Source: Crossiella equi
GTDB lineage: Bacteria > Actinomycetota > Actinomycetes > Mycobacteriales > Pseudonocardiaceae
DNA length: 64,000 bases
Assembly (NCBI RefSeq): GCF_017876755.1
Contig: NZ_JAGIOO010000001.1
Coordinates: 1,302,001-1,366,000, forward strand
Direction of reading: 5' to 3'
A model generated the notes under the pieces. That model was not told the origin of the DNA. It did not search any database and was given only the letters and a program-made list of their open reading frames with translations. Within the stretch, counting starts at the first letter, position 1. Each line of letters starts with the position of its first letter. Shown in pieces: positions 17,085-25,575 of the stretch. The position numbers and the translations under genes were made by a program.

Positions 17085-18083
17085 GTGCTCGACATCAGCG
17101 TCCTGACCTGGACGGTGACGATCGGTCTGATCGTCGCTCTGCTCGCCGTGGACCTGGTCCTGGCCGCCGTGCGCCCGCACCGGGTCGGCTTCGGCGAGGC
17201 GACCGCGTGGTCGGTGTTCTACATCCTGGTGGCGGTGGCCTTCGGGGTGTGGTTCGCCTGGCAGTACGGCGGCCAGTACGGCACCGAGTACTTCGCGGGC
17301 TACATCGTCGAGAAGAGCCTCTCGGTCGACAACCTGTTCGTGTTCGTGATCATCATGAGCACTTTCGTGGTGCCCGAGGAGCACCAGCACAAGGTGCTCA
17401 CCTTCGGCATCGTGCTCGCGCTGGTCATGCGCGCGGTGTTCATCGCCGTGGGCGCCACGCTGCTGTCGCTGTTCTCCTTCATGTTCCTCATCTTCGGGCT
17501 GCTGCTGGTGTTCACCGCCGTGCAGCTGTTCCGGCACCGCAACGAGGACCCCGACGTCGAGAACAACATCATGGTCCGCGCCGCCCGCAAGGTCTTCCCG
17601 AGCACGGACAACTACGTCGGCGGCAAGCTGTTCGTGAAGGAGAACGGCAAGCGCCTGGCCACCCCGCTGTTCGTGGTGCTGCTGGCCATCGGCAGCGTGG
17701 ACCTGCTCTTCGCCCTGGACTCGATCCCGGCGGTCTTCGGCGTGACCGAGCAGCCCTTCATCGTCTTCACCGCCAACGCCTTCGCCCTGCTGGGCCTGCG
17801 CGCGCTGTTCTTCCTGGTCAAGGGCCTGCTGGACCGCCTGGTCTACCTGTCCGCCGGGCTCGCGCTCATCCTGGCCTTCATCGGCGTCAAGCTCATGCTG
17901 CACTGGGCGCACGTGGACATCTCCGCCAGCGTCCCGGAGATCCCCACCCCGGTCAGCCTGGGCGTGATCATCGGCGTGCTGGTGATCGTCACCGTGGCCA
18001 GCCTGGTCAAGACCAGGAACGACCCGCAGGCCAAGGCGCACGCCGGGTCGCTGAAGGCGTCCAAACAGGACAAGCAGCACTGA
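17085..18083 (+). CDS. TerC-family integral membrane protein
   Basis: A protein of about 332 residues with seven to nine hydrophobic segments. The two family motifs with acidic residues in the membrane are present: SLSVDNLFVFVIIMSTF and LLFALDSIPAVFGVT. TerC/Alx proteins are implicated in tellurite resistance and manganese export. The GTG at 17085 was chosen because GGGAG lies eight bases upstream, and VLDISVLTWTV then matches the usual N-terminus. No yybP-ykoY-type leader could be recognised upstream. A strong terminator follows the stop. Confidence 0.9.
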   Translation: MLDISVLTWTVTIGLIVALLAVDLVLAAVRPHRVGFGEATAWSVFYILVAVAFGVWFAWQYGGQYGTEYFAGYIVEKSLSVDNLFVFVIIMSTFVVPEEHQHKVLTFGIVLALVMRAVFIAVGATLLSLFSFMFLIFGLLLVFTAVQLFRHRNEDPDVENNIMVRAARKVFPSTDNYVGGKLFVKENGKRLATPLFVVLLAIGSVDLLFALDSIPAVFGVTEQPFIVFTANAFALLGLRALFFLVKGLLDRLVYLSAGLALILAFIGVKLMLHWAHVDISASVPEIPTPVSLGVIIGVLVIVTVASLVKTRNDPQAKAHAGSLKASKQDKQH

Positions 18084-18097
18084 CCCAGCACAGACGA

Positions 18098-18134
18098 AGC
18101 GGCGGGGGTGTCCAACTCGGACACCCCCGCCGCT
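18098..18134. terminator. Bidirectional intrinsic terminator
   Basis: A perfect 16-bp stem, AGCGGCGGGGGTGTCC (18098-18113) and its complement (18119-18134), with a 5-base loop. It lies between the convergent TerC and Pit genes and would serve both strands. The flanking T-run is short, as is usual for actinomycetes. Confidence 0.9.
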
Positions 18135-18147
18135 TTCTGGCGTCAGC

Positions 18148-19143
18148 TCAGATCAGGAACAGGTGCAGCAGCCCGTAGCAGGCCGCCGCGACCGAGGCCG
18201 CCGCGGGCAGGGTCATGACCCAGCCCTTGGCGATGTCCGCGGCCACCGACCAGCGCACCGCCGAGCGGCGGGTGGTCGCGCCCACGCCCATCACCGCGGA
18301 GGTGATGACGTGCGTGGTGGAGATCGGCGCGGCGAAGACGAACGCGGTCAGGTACATCACGGTGGCACCGGAGACCTCGGCGGCGAACCCATGCGGCGGG
18401 GTGAGGTGGAAGATCCGCCGCCCCAGGGTGCGCATGATGCGCAGACCGCCCGCGTAGGTGCCCGCGGCCAGGGCCACCGCGCAGGCGATGATCACCCAGA
18501 AGGGCACGTGGAAGCCGTCCTGGTGGTTGCCGATGACCAGGGCCAGCACGATGACGCCCATGCTCTTCTGGGCGTCTTGAAGGCCGTGGCCCAGCGCCAG
18601 GCTGGAGGCGGAGACGATCTGGGCCTTGCGCATCGCGCGGCCCACCTTGTGGGCGTTGCTGTTGCGGAAGATCCACATCATCAGCGTGTAGACCAGGAAG
18701 CCCAGGCCGCCGCCGACCAGTGGGGAGACCACCATCGGGATGACGACCTTCGTCAGCACGCCGTCCCAGTGCACCGTGGTGGCCGAGGCCAGGCCCGCGC
18801 CCACCAGGCCGCCGATCAGGGCGTGCGAGGAGGAGGACGGCAGGCCGAAGTACCAGGTGATGAGGTTCCACACGATGGCACCGACCAAGGCGGCGAGCAC
18901 GACCTCCAGGCCGTTCTCCCCCACCGGTGTGTCGATGATGCCCTTGGCCACGGTGACCGCGACCGCCGTGCCCAGCAGCGCGCCGATCAGGTTCATCACC
19001 GCCGCCAGGGCGAGGGCGGCCCGCAGGGTGAGGGCCCGGGTGGACACCGCGGAGGCGATGGCGTTCGCGGCGTCGTGGAAGCCGTTGGTGTAGTCGAACG
19101 CCAGCGCCAGCAGCACCACCACCACGATCATGGTGGTCAGCAT
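18148..19143 (-). CDS. Low-affinity inorganic phosphate transporter, PiT family
   Basis: A protein of 331 residues with about ten hydrophobic segments and both copies of the PiT signature region: FDYTNGFHDAANAIA near the N-terminus and the C-terminal counterpart with SAVMGVGATTRRSAVRW, plus the central GHGLQDAQKSMGVI. Its start overlaps the stop of the upstream PhoU-like gene by one base (TGATG), so the two are coupled, the normal arrangement for pit and its accessory gene. It imports phosphate with a proton or as a metal-phosphate complex. Confidence 0.93.
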   Translation of the reverse strand: MLTTMIVVVVLLALAFDYTNGFHDAANAIASAVSTRALTLRAALALAAVMNLIGALLGTAVAVTVAKGIIDTPVGENGLEVVLAALVGAIVWNLITWYFGLPSSSSHALIGGLVGAGLASATTVHWDGVLTKVVIPMVVSPLVGGGLGFLVYTLMMWIFRNSNAHKVGRAMRKAQIVSASSLALGHGLQDAQKSMGVIVLALVIGNHQDGFHVPFWVIIACAVALAAGTYAGGLRIMRTLGRRIFHLTPPHGFAAEVSGATVMYLTAFVFAAPISTTHVITSAVMGVGATTRRSAVRWSVAADIAKGWVMTLPAAASVAAACYGLLHLFLI

Positions 19144-19763
19144 CAGGATTCCTTGACCGCGATGGTGTGGACCACGTCCGCGACGTGCTCGAAGGCGTCC
19201 GCCGCGGCCTCCAGCTCGTCGATGATCTCCTTGAGCTTCATGACCTCCAGCACGGGGAACTCACCGCTGTACAGGCGCGAGACCAAGTGCCGGTAGACCT
19301 TGTCGGCCTTGTTCTCCAGCTCGTTGACCTCGACCCAGTACTCGGTCAGGCCCCTCGGGTCGGCCAGGCGGGACATCGCGTCCGAGGTCAGGTGCGCGAG
19401 CTTGGACAGCAGCGCGACCTGCTCGTCCACGCCCTCGGGCAGGACGTCCACCTTGTACAGGATGGTCAGGTCGACCGCGGCGTCGAAGTGGTCGACGATG
19501 TCGTCCAGGCGGATGGCCAGGCGGTAGATGTCCTGGCGGTCGAACGGCGTGATGAACGACCGGTCCAGGTGCTCGACCAGGTTGTGGGTCGCGGTGTCGC
19601 CGACGTGCTCCAGCTCGTGGAGGCGCTCGGCGAGCTCAGCGCGGCGGTCATCGGGAGAGCGCACGAACTCCCGCAGCACCTCGACGCTGTTGGCGATGTT
19701 GGTGCCGATCTCGGAGAACAGCTCGATGAACCGCTTGCTGGTCGGCTTCCGGCTGAATCGCAT
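19143..19763 (-). CDS. DUF47/PhoU-like Pit accessory protein
   Basis: A protein of 206 residues from ATG 19763 (GTG 19775 is an in-frame alternative). All-helical DUF47 protein with KRFIELFSEIGTNIANS, HELEHVGDTATHNLVEHLDR and ELENKADKVYRHLVSRLYSGE, including the conserved Glu/Asp metal-binding positions of PhoU-like bundles. It is the first gene of the pair with the Pit transporter and is thought to regulate phosphate uptake. A single GTTCAC-like PHO-box half (about 19785) precedes it; evidence for PhoP control is weak. Confidence 0.9.
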   Translation of the reverse strand: MRFSRKPTSKRFIELFSEIGTNIANSVEVLREFVRSPDDRRAELAERLHELEHVGDTATHNLVEHLDRSFITPFDRQDIYRLAIRLDDIVDHFDAAVDLTILYKVDVLPEGVDEQVALLSKLAHLTSDAMSRLADPRGLTEYWVEVNELENKADKVYRHLVSRLYSGEFPVLEVMKLKEIIDELEAAADAFEHVADVVHTIAVKES

Positions 19764-19893
19764 CGCGTCAACCACCCCGCCGTGAACTCTGCGTGGACAT
19801 ACGCGGAACCTAATACGGCCAGCCGGTGACCGCGCGGGCGGGGTGATCCATTCCGTACGTCCGTACTACGCCATTCCGGCTACTCGGGGCCGG

Positions 19894-21153
19894 TCAGAGG
19901 GAGCTGAGCGCGCGCAGGGCGTCACGACCGGTGACCCCGAGCTTGCGGTACACACTGGACAGGTGCAGCTCCACGGTGCGGATGACCAGGCCCAGCCGTG
20001 CGGCGATCTCCTTGTTACTGTGCCCGGCCCGGGCCAGCCGGGCGATCTTGATTTCCTGTGCGGTGAGTCCGCGCACACCCTCCATCGTGCGCAGGTCGGC
20101 GCGGGCCCGGTCGTGCTCGGCCTTGGCCCCGCAGGCCGCCAGCAGCTCGGCGGCCTCGGTGAGCAGGGCCAGGCTGCCCGGTTCCGGCGCGGCCAGGGCC
20201 AGGGCGTGCATGGCCACGCCCAGCGGCTTGGGCGCACCCCAGCGGCGGGCGGCCATCAGCTCGGCCCGGGCCAGCGAGGCGGCCACCACCGGGCGTTGCA
20301 GGGCGTGCGCGCACAGCGCGGCCTGGGACCGCCAGGGCAGCACGGCCGGGTTGTGCACGGCCCAGCCGTCCAGCTCCCGCCCGCACGCGCGGAAGTCGTC
20401 GTAGCCGAGCTGGTGGCGCCCGGTGGCCAGGTAGTGCGCGCCGCGGGCGAACAGCAGCTCGGCGCGGTCCGGGGCGTCGGTGAGCGCGCCGTCGAAGTCG
20501 TGGGCGCGCAGCAGGTCCTCGGCGCGGCCGTGCTCGCCCAGCTCGGTCAGCGCGGCCACCGCCCAGGCCACCGCGATCCCGGCGAACTGCGCGAAGACCC
20601 CCCGGTCCAGGAGTTTGACCAGGGTGTCCGCGGCGAGCTGGGGCTCCCCGGACCAGGTGGCCACGCGGGCGCGCAGCACGGCCACCGAGTCGCGGGTGCG
20701 CGGGATGGTCTGGAAGTGCGGGGCCCGGGCCGCGCGGTCAGCGTGCTGGCGGGCTTCGGCCAGCTCGCCCGCGTAGACCAGGGCCAGCACCGAGTACCAG
20801 AGGCAGCCCGGTTCGGTCCACGCCTCCGAGGCCAGCACCGCGCGGGCCGCGGCCACCACCTCCTCGCGGTCGCCGCCCCGGTTGGCCTCCATGACCGCCC
20901 GCATGGCCACGACCCGTTCCAGCGGCATGGGTTTGGCCGGGTTGGCCGGCGCCTTCGGGGTGTCCGGCCGGGGCGCGCCCGCCGCGTAGGCCAGTCCGGC
21001 CAGCACCGGGCCGCTGATGGGCTCCTGGCGGGCCAGCACCTCGGCGACCACCTCGGCGACCATGCGGCTGGCCTCGTTCCAGCGGCCACCGTCGACCAGC
21101 CGCCTGCGCAGCGCGCGAGCGGCCTCGATGGTGCGGAGGGTGTCCCTGGACAC
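19894..21153 (-). CDS. LuxR-type regulator with TPR-like region, copy 1
   Basis: A protein of about 419 residues. The C-terminal HTH is clear: LTAQEIKIARLARAGHSNKEIAARLGL then RTVELHLSSVYRKLGV. The upstream 340 residues are helical and TPR-like (DRAELLFARGAHYLATGRHQLGYDDF), without the AAA ATPase domain of large LuxR proteins. GTG at 21153 was chosen because GGAGG precedes it by seven bases. A clear paralogue of similar size lies at 28739-30004, and the pair brackets the polyketide-like genes, so both are candidate cluster regulators. Confidence 0.87.
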   Translation of the reverse strand: MSRDTLRTIEAARALRRRLVDGGRWNEASRMVAEVVAEVLARQEPISGPVLAGLAYAAGAPRPDTPKAPANPAKPMPLERVVAMRAVMEANRGGDREEVVAAARAVLASEAWTEPGCLWYSVLALVYAGELAEARQHADRAARAPHFQTIPRTRDSVAVLRARVATWSGEPQLAADTLVKLLDRGVFAQFAGIAVAWAVAALTELGEHGRAEDLLRAHDFDGALTDAPDRAELLFARGAHYLATGRHQLGYDDFRACGRELDGWAVHNPAVLPWRSQAALCAHALQRPVVAASLARAELMAARRWGAPKPLGVAMHALALAAPEPGSLALLTEAAELLAACGAKAEHDRARADLRTMEGVRGLTAQEIKIARLARAGHSNKEIAARLGLVIRTVELHLSSVYRKLGVTGRDALRALSSL

Positions 21154-21232
21154 CGCCGGACCTCCTGGGCGGGCGGACTCGTGGGGGCAGGCTGGCAGGC
21201 CCGCCGAGTGCGGGTCAAGCGTGCCACGGTCC

Positions 21233-21715
21233 TCAGCCCCCGGCACGGCCACTCCCGCCGCGGGTCAGCGCGCCGTACCGGCGGAAGCCGCCGTTGACCG
21301 CGCCGGGCGGGCCGGGCACGCCGAGCGCGTGCAGCGCGTGCCGCAACCCCTCCCCGGCCGAGACGAGCAGGACTCCCGGTACGTCCGCGCCCAGGAGCAC
21401 CTCGCCGGTCCAGCGGGCCAGCAGCGCATCCGCCCACCGGCGCGCGGACTCGTGGTCGGCGGCGCTGAAGGTGCTGACCACGATGGACTCCGGTTCGCCC
21501 CCGGACTGGTGCACGCGGTAACGCCGAGGGGCACCGCTGGCGCCCATGGGCAGCAGCGGCGCCTCGGTCTCCCAGCGGGTCCAGGTGAGCACCGCGTCCC
21601 CGGCGGTGTGGCAGGTGATCGTGCGCAGCCCCGGCGGCCAGGGCACCGCGCGCCAGCGGGCCAGCACGTCCCGCGCGGTCGTGTCGCGCAGCAGCTGCAC
21701 CTGGACGGTGTCCAC
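21233..21715 (-). CDS. ABM-like small protein (possible monooxygenase)
   Basis: A protein of 160 residues starting with GTG 21715, 9 bp after the FMN reductase stop. Composition and periodicity suggest two ferredoxin-like alpha+beta repeats (VQVQLLRDTTARDVLARWRA, ESIVVSTFSAADHESARRWA), as in antibiotic-biosynthesis monooxygenases (ABM) that oxidise aromatic polyketides without cofactor. The identification is tentative. As the last gene of a five-gene operon of tailoring-type enzymes, a role in the same pathway is likely. Confidence 0.6.
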   Translation of the reverse strand: MDTVQVQLLRDTTARDVLARWRAVPWPPGLRTITCHTAGDAVLTWTRWETEAPLLPMGASGAPRRYRVHQSGGEPESIVVSTFSAADHESARRWADALLARWTGEVLLGADVPGVLLVSAGEGLRHALHALGVPGPPGAVNGGFRRYGALTRGGSGRAGG

Positions 21716-21724
21716 CGGGCCCGC

Positions 21725-22303
21725 CTAGACGGCGTAGGGGCGGACGGCGCGGGCATCGCGCAGGGCCAGGGCCCACCAGGTGAGGTCGTCCAGCAGCGCC
21801 TTGAGGGCCATGCCGCAGCCGTCGGGCTCGCGCGGTCGGCCGGACTCGTCGAAGGCCACCGCGCCGCCCTGGAAGCTGACCGTGTCGCGCACGGTGACCG
21901 CGCGCAGCTCGGCGAAGACCAGGCGCAGCTGCTCCACCGCGCGCAGGCCCCCGCCGAGCCCGCCGCCGTGGCAGACGAAGGCGACCGGCTTGGCCCGCCA
22001 CTCGTGGCAGTGCCAGTCGATGAAGTTCTTCAGCACCGCGGGGAAGCTGTGGTTGTACTCGGGGGTGATCACCACGAACCCGTCCGCCGCCGTGAGCCGG
22101 GGGTGGGTCCGGGCCAGCACGGCGGTGACGGCCTCCGGTGGGTCCCACACCGGCCCGGCCAGCGGCAGGTCGAAGTCGGCGAGGTCGAGGACGTCGAGCT
22201 CGAGATCGTCACGGGAGGCGGTGGACACGAGCCAGTCGACGACGGTCCGGCTGCGACAACCGGGCCGGGCGCTGCCGACCAGGACGGCGATGCGGAGGGT
22301 CAT
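21725..22303 (-). CDS. NADPH-dependent FMN reductase
   Basis: A protein of 192 residues of the flavodoxin-like NADPH-dependent FMN reductase family: phosphate loop VLVGSARPGCRSRTV, the family motif TPEYNHSFPAVLKNFIDW and VCHGGGLGGG. ATG 22303 overlaps the MFS stop (ATGA) and is preceded by GAGGAGA. A free FMN reductase in an operon with an acyl-CoA-dehydrogenase-like flavoprotein suggests that it supplies reduced flavin to that two-component monooxygenase. Confidence 0.9.
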   Translation of the reverse strand: MTLRIAVLVGSARPGCRSRTVVDWLVSTASRDDLELDVLDLADFDLPLAGPVWDPPEAVTAVLARTHPRLTAADGFVVITPEYNHSFPAVLKNFIDWHCHEWRAKPVAFVCHGGGLGGGLRAVEQLRLVFAELRAVTVRDTVSFQGGAVAFDESGRPREPDGCGMALKALLDDLTWWALALRDARAVRPYAV

Positions 22304-23436
22304 GGGTGGCTTCTCCTCGATGGACGGGGACCGGCGAGCAGGCCCAGGGCACCGATCGCGCCGACCAGGTACAGGGCGGGGCGAACGCCGGTGGTCAGCA
22401 GCGCGGCCGCGGCGGGCACGGCCAGGACGGCGCCCAGCTGGACGGCGGTCTGCGCGAACAACCCGGCCAGGGGCCTGGCCGGAGGCGGGAGGCGGCCGGG
22501 CACGCGCGTGGTGAGCAGCACCGCGGCCGGGACGGTGAGGGCGGCGGGGGTGAGCAGCAGCGCGGTCAGCCAGGGCGGGTGGCCGGTGCCGGAAAGGTGC
22601 GCGCTGAGGATGAGCAGCAGGGCGGTGGTGGCGCCGCCGAGGCAGGCGGCAGCCAAGGCCGCGCGCAGGAGGAGGCGGTGGCGGAGGAGGTCCCGCAGGG
22701 TGGGTTCCGAAGGCATGGCCCCGCCCAGGGCGGTGGGCTGGGCGGGGCCGTGCCCCGCGGACGCCGTCCCGCCGGGAGTGGCGCTCCTGGCGGGAGCGGC
22801 GTCCGGGACTCCCGGGGCGGCGACCGCTGCCGCCCCGGGAGTGGCCGGGCCGCCCGCCCGGCCGGTCCCGGCCGTCGCCCCCGGCCGGGTCGCCGGTAAC
22901 GGGGCCCCTGCGACACCCGCGACCGGCAAGTACACCGAGCCCGCCCACGCGAGCCCGAAGGCGACCGGCGCGGGCAGCAGCAGCGCCCACCGCCAGTCAG
23001 CGGTGCTGAGCAGCCCGGACGACAGCAGCCCGAGCACCACCCCCGAGGCACCGGCCAGCCCCGCCCACCTCCCGGCCGCGGCGAGCACCGGCACGGTCTG
23101 GGCCGCGCAGCCGCCCTGCACCGCCAGCGCCACCACGAGCACCGCCGGGTGGGTGGCCAGACCGCCGCACACCGCGGCCATGCCGAACACCACCAGCGCC
23201 CCGAGGAAGACCCGTTCCTGGACCGCGTCCGGGAACGCCCCGGCGTACCGGCGCACCAGCCGCCGCCCCGGCAGCAGGGCCGCGGCCAAGCCCGCCGGGA
23301 AGGCCGCCAGCACCAGGCCGGAGTCCACGGCGGACAGTCCCAGGGTGACCCGGATGCCGGGCAGGGCGATCAGCACCACCGGCAGGACCAGGGTGTTCAG
23401 CAGCAGGGTGCCCGCGAGCACGGCGAGGGTGCGCAT
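22300..23436 (-). CDS. MFS-type transporter with long central loop
   Basis: A protein of 378 residues. Six hydrophobic segments lie before residue about 175, then an Ala/Gly/Pro/Thr-rich cytoplasmic loop (roughly 175-245), then three or four more segments, ending RPSRRSHP. The length and loop place it in the major facilitator superfamily, but fewer than 12 helices are evident, so the C-terminal half may be shortened. It lies 3 bp from the upstream SDR stop and overlaps the FMN reductase. Likely role: export of the cluster product. Confidence 0.75.
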   Translation of the reverse strand: MRTLAVLAGTLLLNTLVLPVVLIALPGIRVTLGLSAVDSGLVLAAFPAGLAAALLPGRRLVRRYAGAFPDAVQERVFLGALVVFGMAAVCGGLATHPAVLVVALAVQGGCAAQTVPVLAAAGRWAGLAGASGVVLGLLSSGLLSTADWRWALLLPAPVAFGLAWAGSVYLPVAGVAGAPLPATRPGATAGTGRAGGPATPGAAAVAAPGVPDAAPARSATPGGTASAGHGPAQPTALGGAMPSEPTLRDLLRHRLLLRAALAAACLGGATTALLLILSAHLSGTGHPPWLTALLLTPAALTVPAAVLLTTRVPGRLPPPARPLAGLFAQTAVQLGAVLAVPAAAALLTTGVRPALYLVGAIGALGLLAGPRPSRRSHP

Positions 23437-23439
23437 CGG

Positions 23440-24204
23440 TCAGCCGAGCAGCGTGCCGCCGGTGGCGTCCACGAACGCGCCGGTGACCCACCGGGCCTCG
23501 TCCGTGGCCAGGAACGCGATCACGTCCGCGACCTCCCCCGCGTCCCCGACGCGCTTGAACGCCGACAGCTGCGCCATCCGCTCGACCGCCTGCGGGATGT
23601 CGAAGGCCGGGCCGCCGTTGTTGGTGATCCCGGGTGCCACGGTGTTCACGGTGATCCCGCGCGGGGCCAGGTGGCGGGCGAAGTGCAGGGTGAGCTGCTC
23701 CAGCGCGCCCTTGGTCATCGCGTAGGCGATCTGGCCCGGGTTGGCGACGCGGGTCATGCCGGAGGAGATGTTGACGATTCGGCCGCCGTCGGCCAGCACG
23801 TGCAGCGCGCGCTGGATGATGAAGAACGGGGCCCGCGCGTTCACCGCGAACAGCCGGTCGAAGTCCTCGACCGTGGTCTCCTCCGGCGGCGAGTCCATCG
23901 CGGTGGTGCCCGCGTTGTTCACCAGGATGTCCACTGTGGAGTCCCCGGTGCGCTCCTTCAGGCCGTGCTCCAGGGTCAGGAACAGCTCGTCCACCGCGCC
24001 GGGCAAGCCCAGGTCGGCCCGCACCGCGAACGCCGCGCCGCCCTCGGCCCCGATCTCGGCCACGGTGGCCTCGGCCGCCTCCTCGTTGCTGGCGTAGTGC
24101 ACCGCGACCAGCGCGCCCGCCCGCCCCAGGCACAGCGCCGCGGCCCGGCCGATGCCCCTGCTGGCGCCGGTGACGAGCGCGGTCTTGCCGGTCAGCTTGC
24201 TCAT
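23440..24204 (-). CDS. SDR family ketoreductase-like enzyme
   Basis: A protein of 254 residues with the motif TGASRGIG (12-19), NNAG, ISSGM with the catalytic Ser, AYAMTK with Tyr and Lys, and a C-terminal WVTGAFVDATGGTLL. It most resembles FabG or 3-oxoacyl reductase-type SDRs used as polyketide ketoreductases. It is 10 bp downstream of the flavin monooxygenase and 3 bp upstream of the transporter, in one operon. Confidence 0.9.
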   Translation of the reverse strand: MSKLTGKTALVTGASRGIGRAAALCLGRAGALVAVHYASNEEAAEATVAEIGAEGGAAFAVRADLGLPGAVDELFLTLEHGLKERTGDSTVDILVNNAGTTAMDSPPEETTVEDFDRLFAVNARAPFFIIQRALHVLADGGRIVNISSGMTRVANPGQIAYAMTKGALEQLTLHFARHLAPRGITVNTVAPGITNNGGPAFDIPQAVERMAQLSAFKRVGDAGEVADVIAFLATDEARWVTGAFVDATGGTLLG

Positions 24205-24214
24205 GGCGGACCTC

Positions 24215-25378
24215 TCAGATCATCGTCGCGACGGGGGTGTCCTCGTTGCCGAGGAAGCGGCCGTAGTCCTCCACGGCCACGAACGGGTTGAGGCGGGCGT
24301 GGCGGGAACCCGCCTCCAGGTCGCGCCAGTAGCGCTGCAGCGGGTTGTCCACGGCGAACGCGGCGGCCCCGCCGAGGTCGAGGATCTTCTCCATGGCCTT
24401 GCGGGACAGTGAGACCACGCTGGACATGTGCATGCGGACGGCCACGCGGCGGGACAGCTCCATCGGCTTGTGGCCCGGGTCGTGGTCCAGCTCGTCGGCG
24501 ACGAACCACAGGTGCTGGTAGGCGGAGTGCACCAGGTGGGTGGCCTCGGCCAGCCAGTGCCGGGCGGACGGGGCGTCCAGCGCGCGCCGGTAGGTGGTGT
24601 CGGCCAGGCCGCGGCCGTTGGCCAGGGCCGCGGTGACCAGGTCCAGGGCGCCGTGCGCGGCCCCGACGAAGGTCGGCAGCGCGTTGGCCACCGCGCCCAG
24701 GACCTGCTGCGGCAGCGGCAGGTTGGTGTAGCCGCCGTGCACCGGGTCCACGGCGGCCGGGGCCGCGGCGTCGTCGGGCACGAAGACGTCGGAGACCACC
24801 ACGGTGTGGCTGCCGGTACCGCGCATCCCGGCGAAGTCCCAGGTCCGCTCGATGTCCACCTCGGACCCGCGCACCAGAAGTGACACCCGCCGGGAGTCCT
24901 CACCGGACACCGGCACGCCCCACAGCGCGATCCGGTCGGCCATCTCGCAGCCCGCGGCGAACCCGCCCTTGCCGGAGACCCGCCAGCCGCCGGGCACCCG
25001 GGCGGCGGTGGCCTTCGGGGCGACCAGCGAGCAGAACAGCGTGTCCGGGCGCTCCGCGAGCTCCCCGCGCAGGAGCGCGAACCGCGACAGCAGCAGCCGG
25101 GCGGCGCAGGCGTTGAGCCCGACCAGCCAGGCCATCGACGGGCAGCCGCGGCCGATCTCCGCGCACACCGCCATCTCGGTGCGCAGGCTCGCCTGGAAAC
25201 CGCCCAGGTCCTTGGGCACCTCCAGCCGGAACATACCGGCCGCGGCCAGCGCGGATACGATTTCTGGAAGCGGCGAGGAATTGATGTCCGAAATTGGCGC
25301 CTTCTCCCGGAGGAGCGGCACCAGTGCCCGTGCCCGCCCGACGAGATCGGGCCGCACGAGCGGCTTCGTCAGTTCCAT
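24215..25378 (-). CDS. Acyl-CoA-dehydrogenase-fold flavin-dependent monooxygenase
   Basis: A protein of 387 residues with the N-terminal helical domain (SPLPEIVSALAAAGMFRLEVP), the middle beta domain (GGWRVSGKGGFAAGCEMADRI) and a C-terminal four-helix domain ending VEDYGRFLGNEDTPV. Members of this subgroup (class D, HpaB/ActVA-ORF5-like hydroxylases) oxidise aromatic rings using reduced flavin from a separate reductase, which is present at 21725. ATG 25378 is the internal start chosen; the longer frame reading begins in the promoter. First gene of the minus-strand operon. Confidence 0.85.
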   Translation of the reverse strand: MELTKPLVRPDLVGRARALVPLLREKAPISDINSSPLPEIVSALAAAGMFRLEVPKDLGGFQASLRTEMAVCAEIGRGCPSMAWLVGLNACAARLLLSRFALLRGELAERPDTLFCSLVAPKATAARVPGGWRVSGKGGFAAGCEMADRIALWGVPVSGEDSRRVSLLVRGSEVDIERTWDFAGMRGTGSHTVVVSDVFVPDDAAAPAAVDPVHGGYTNLPLPQQVLGAVANALPTFVGAAHGALDLVTAALANGRGLADTTYRRALDAPSARHWLAEATHLVHSAYQHLWFVADELDHDPGHKPMELSRRVAVRMHMSSVVSLSRKAMEKILDLGGAAAFAVDNPLQRYWRDLEAGSRHARLNPFVAVEDYGRFLGNEDTPVATMI

Positions 25379-25487
25379 GGGGAAGGTCACGAGCACAGTT
25401 ACGCAGGTCAGACAGCCTACGAACCCCGCGTATGTGAGCCGGGTCACAGCGGTACTTCGGTACCTCCACAGTAGAGCCGCCGAATTC

Positions 25488-25511
25488 TTGACCAGCACAT
25501 TTCCAGGTCAA
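25488..25511. promoter_or_regulatory. Inverted repeat in divergent cluster promoter
   Basis: TTGACC (25488-25493) and GGTCAA (25506-25511), 12 bp apart, followed at once by an overlapping CCAGG-TCAAAT-CCTGG repeat. It lies in the 197-bp gap between the divergent monooxygenase and ketosynthase operons and is a candidate regulator site. TTGACC could also serve as a -35 element. Confidence 0.4.
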
Positions 25512-25575
25512 ATCCTGGTAACGCGAAATACCGCCGGTACACCGGCCAGGCACTTCTACACCGGGAGGCGGGCAC

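Noticed and set aside
19764-19893. PHO box upstream of the Pit operon
   Set aside because: Only one GTTCAC-like unit is present; the required adjacent 11-bp repeat does not match.
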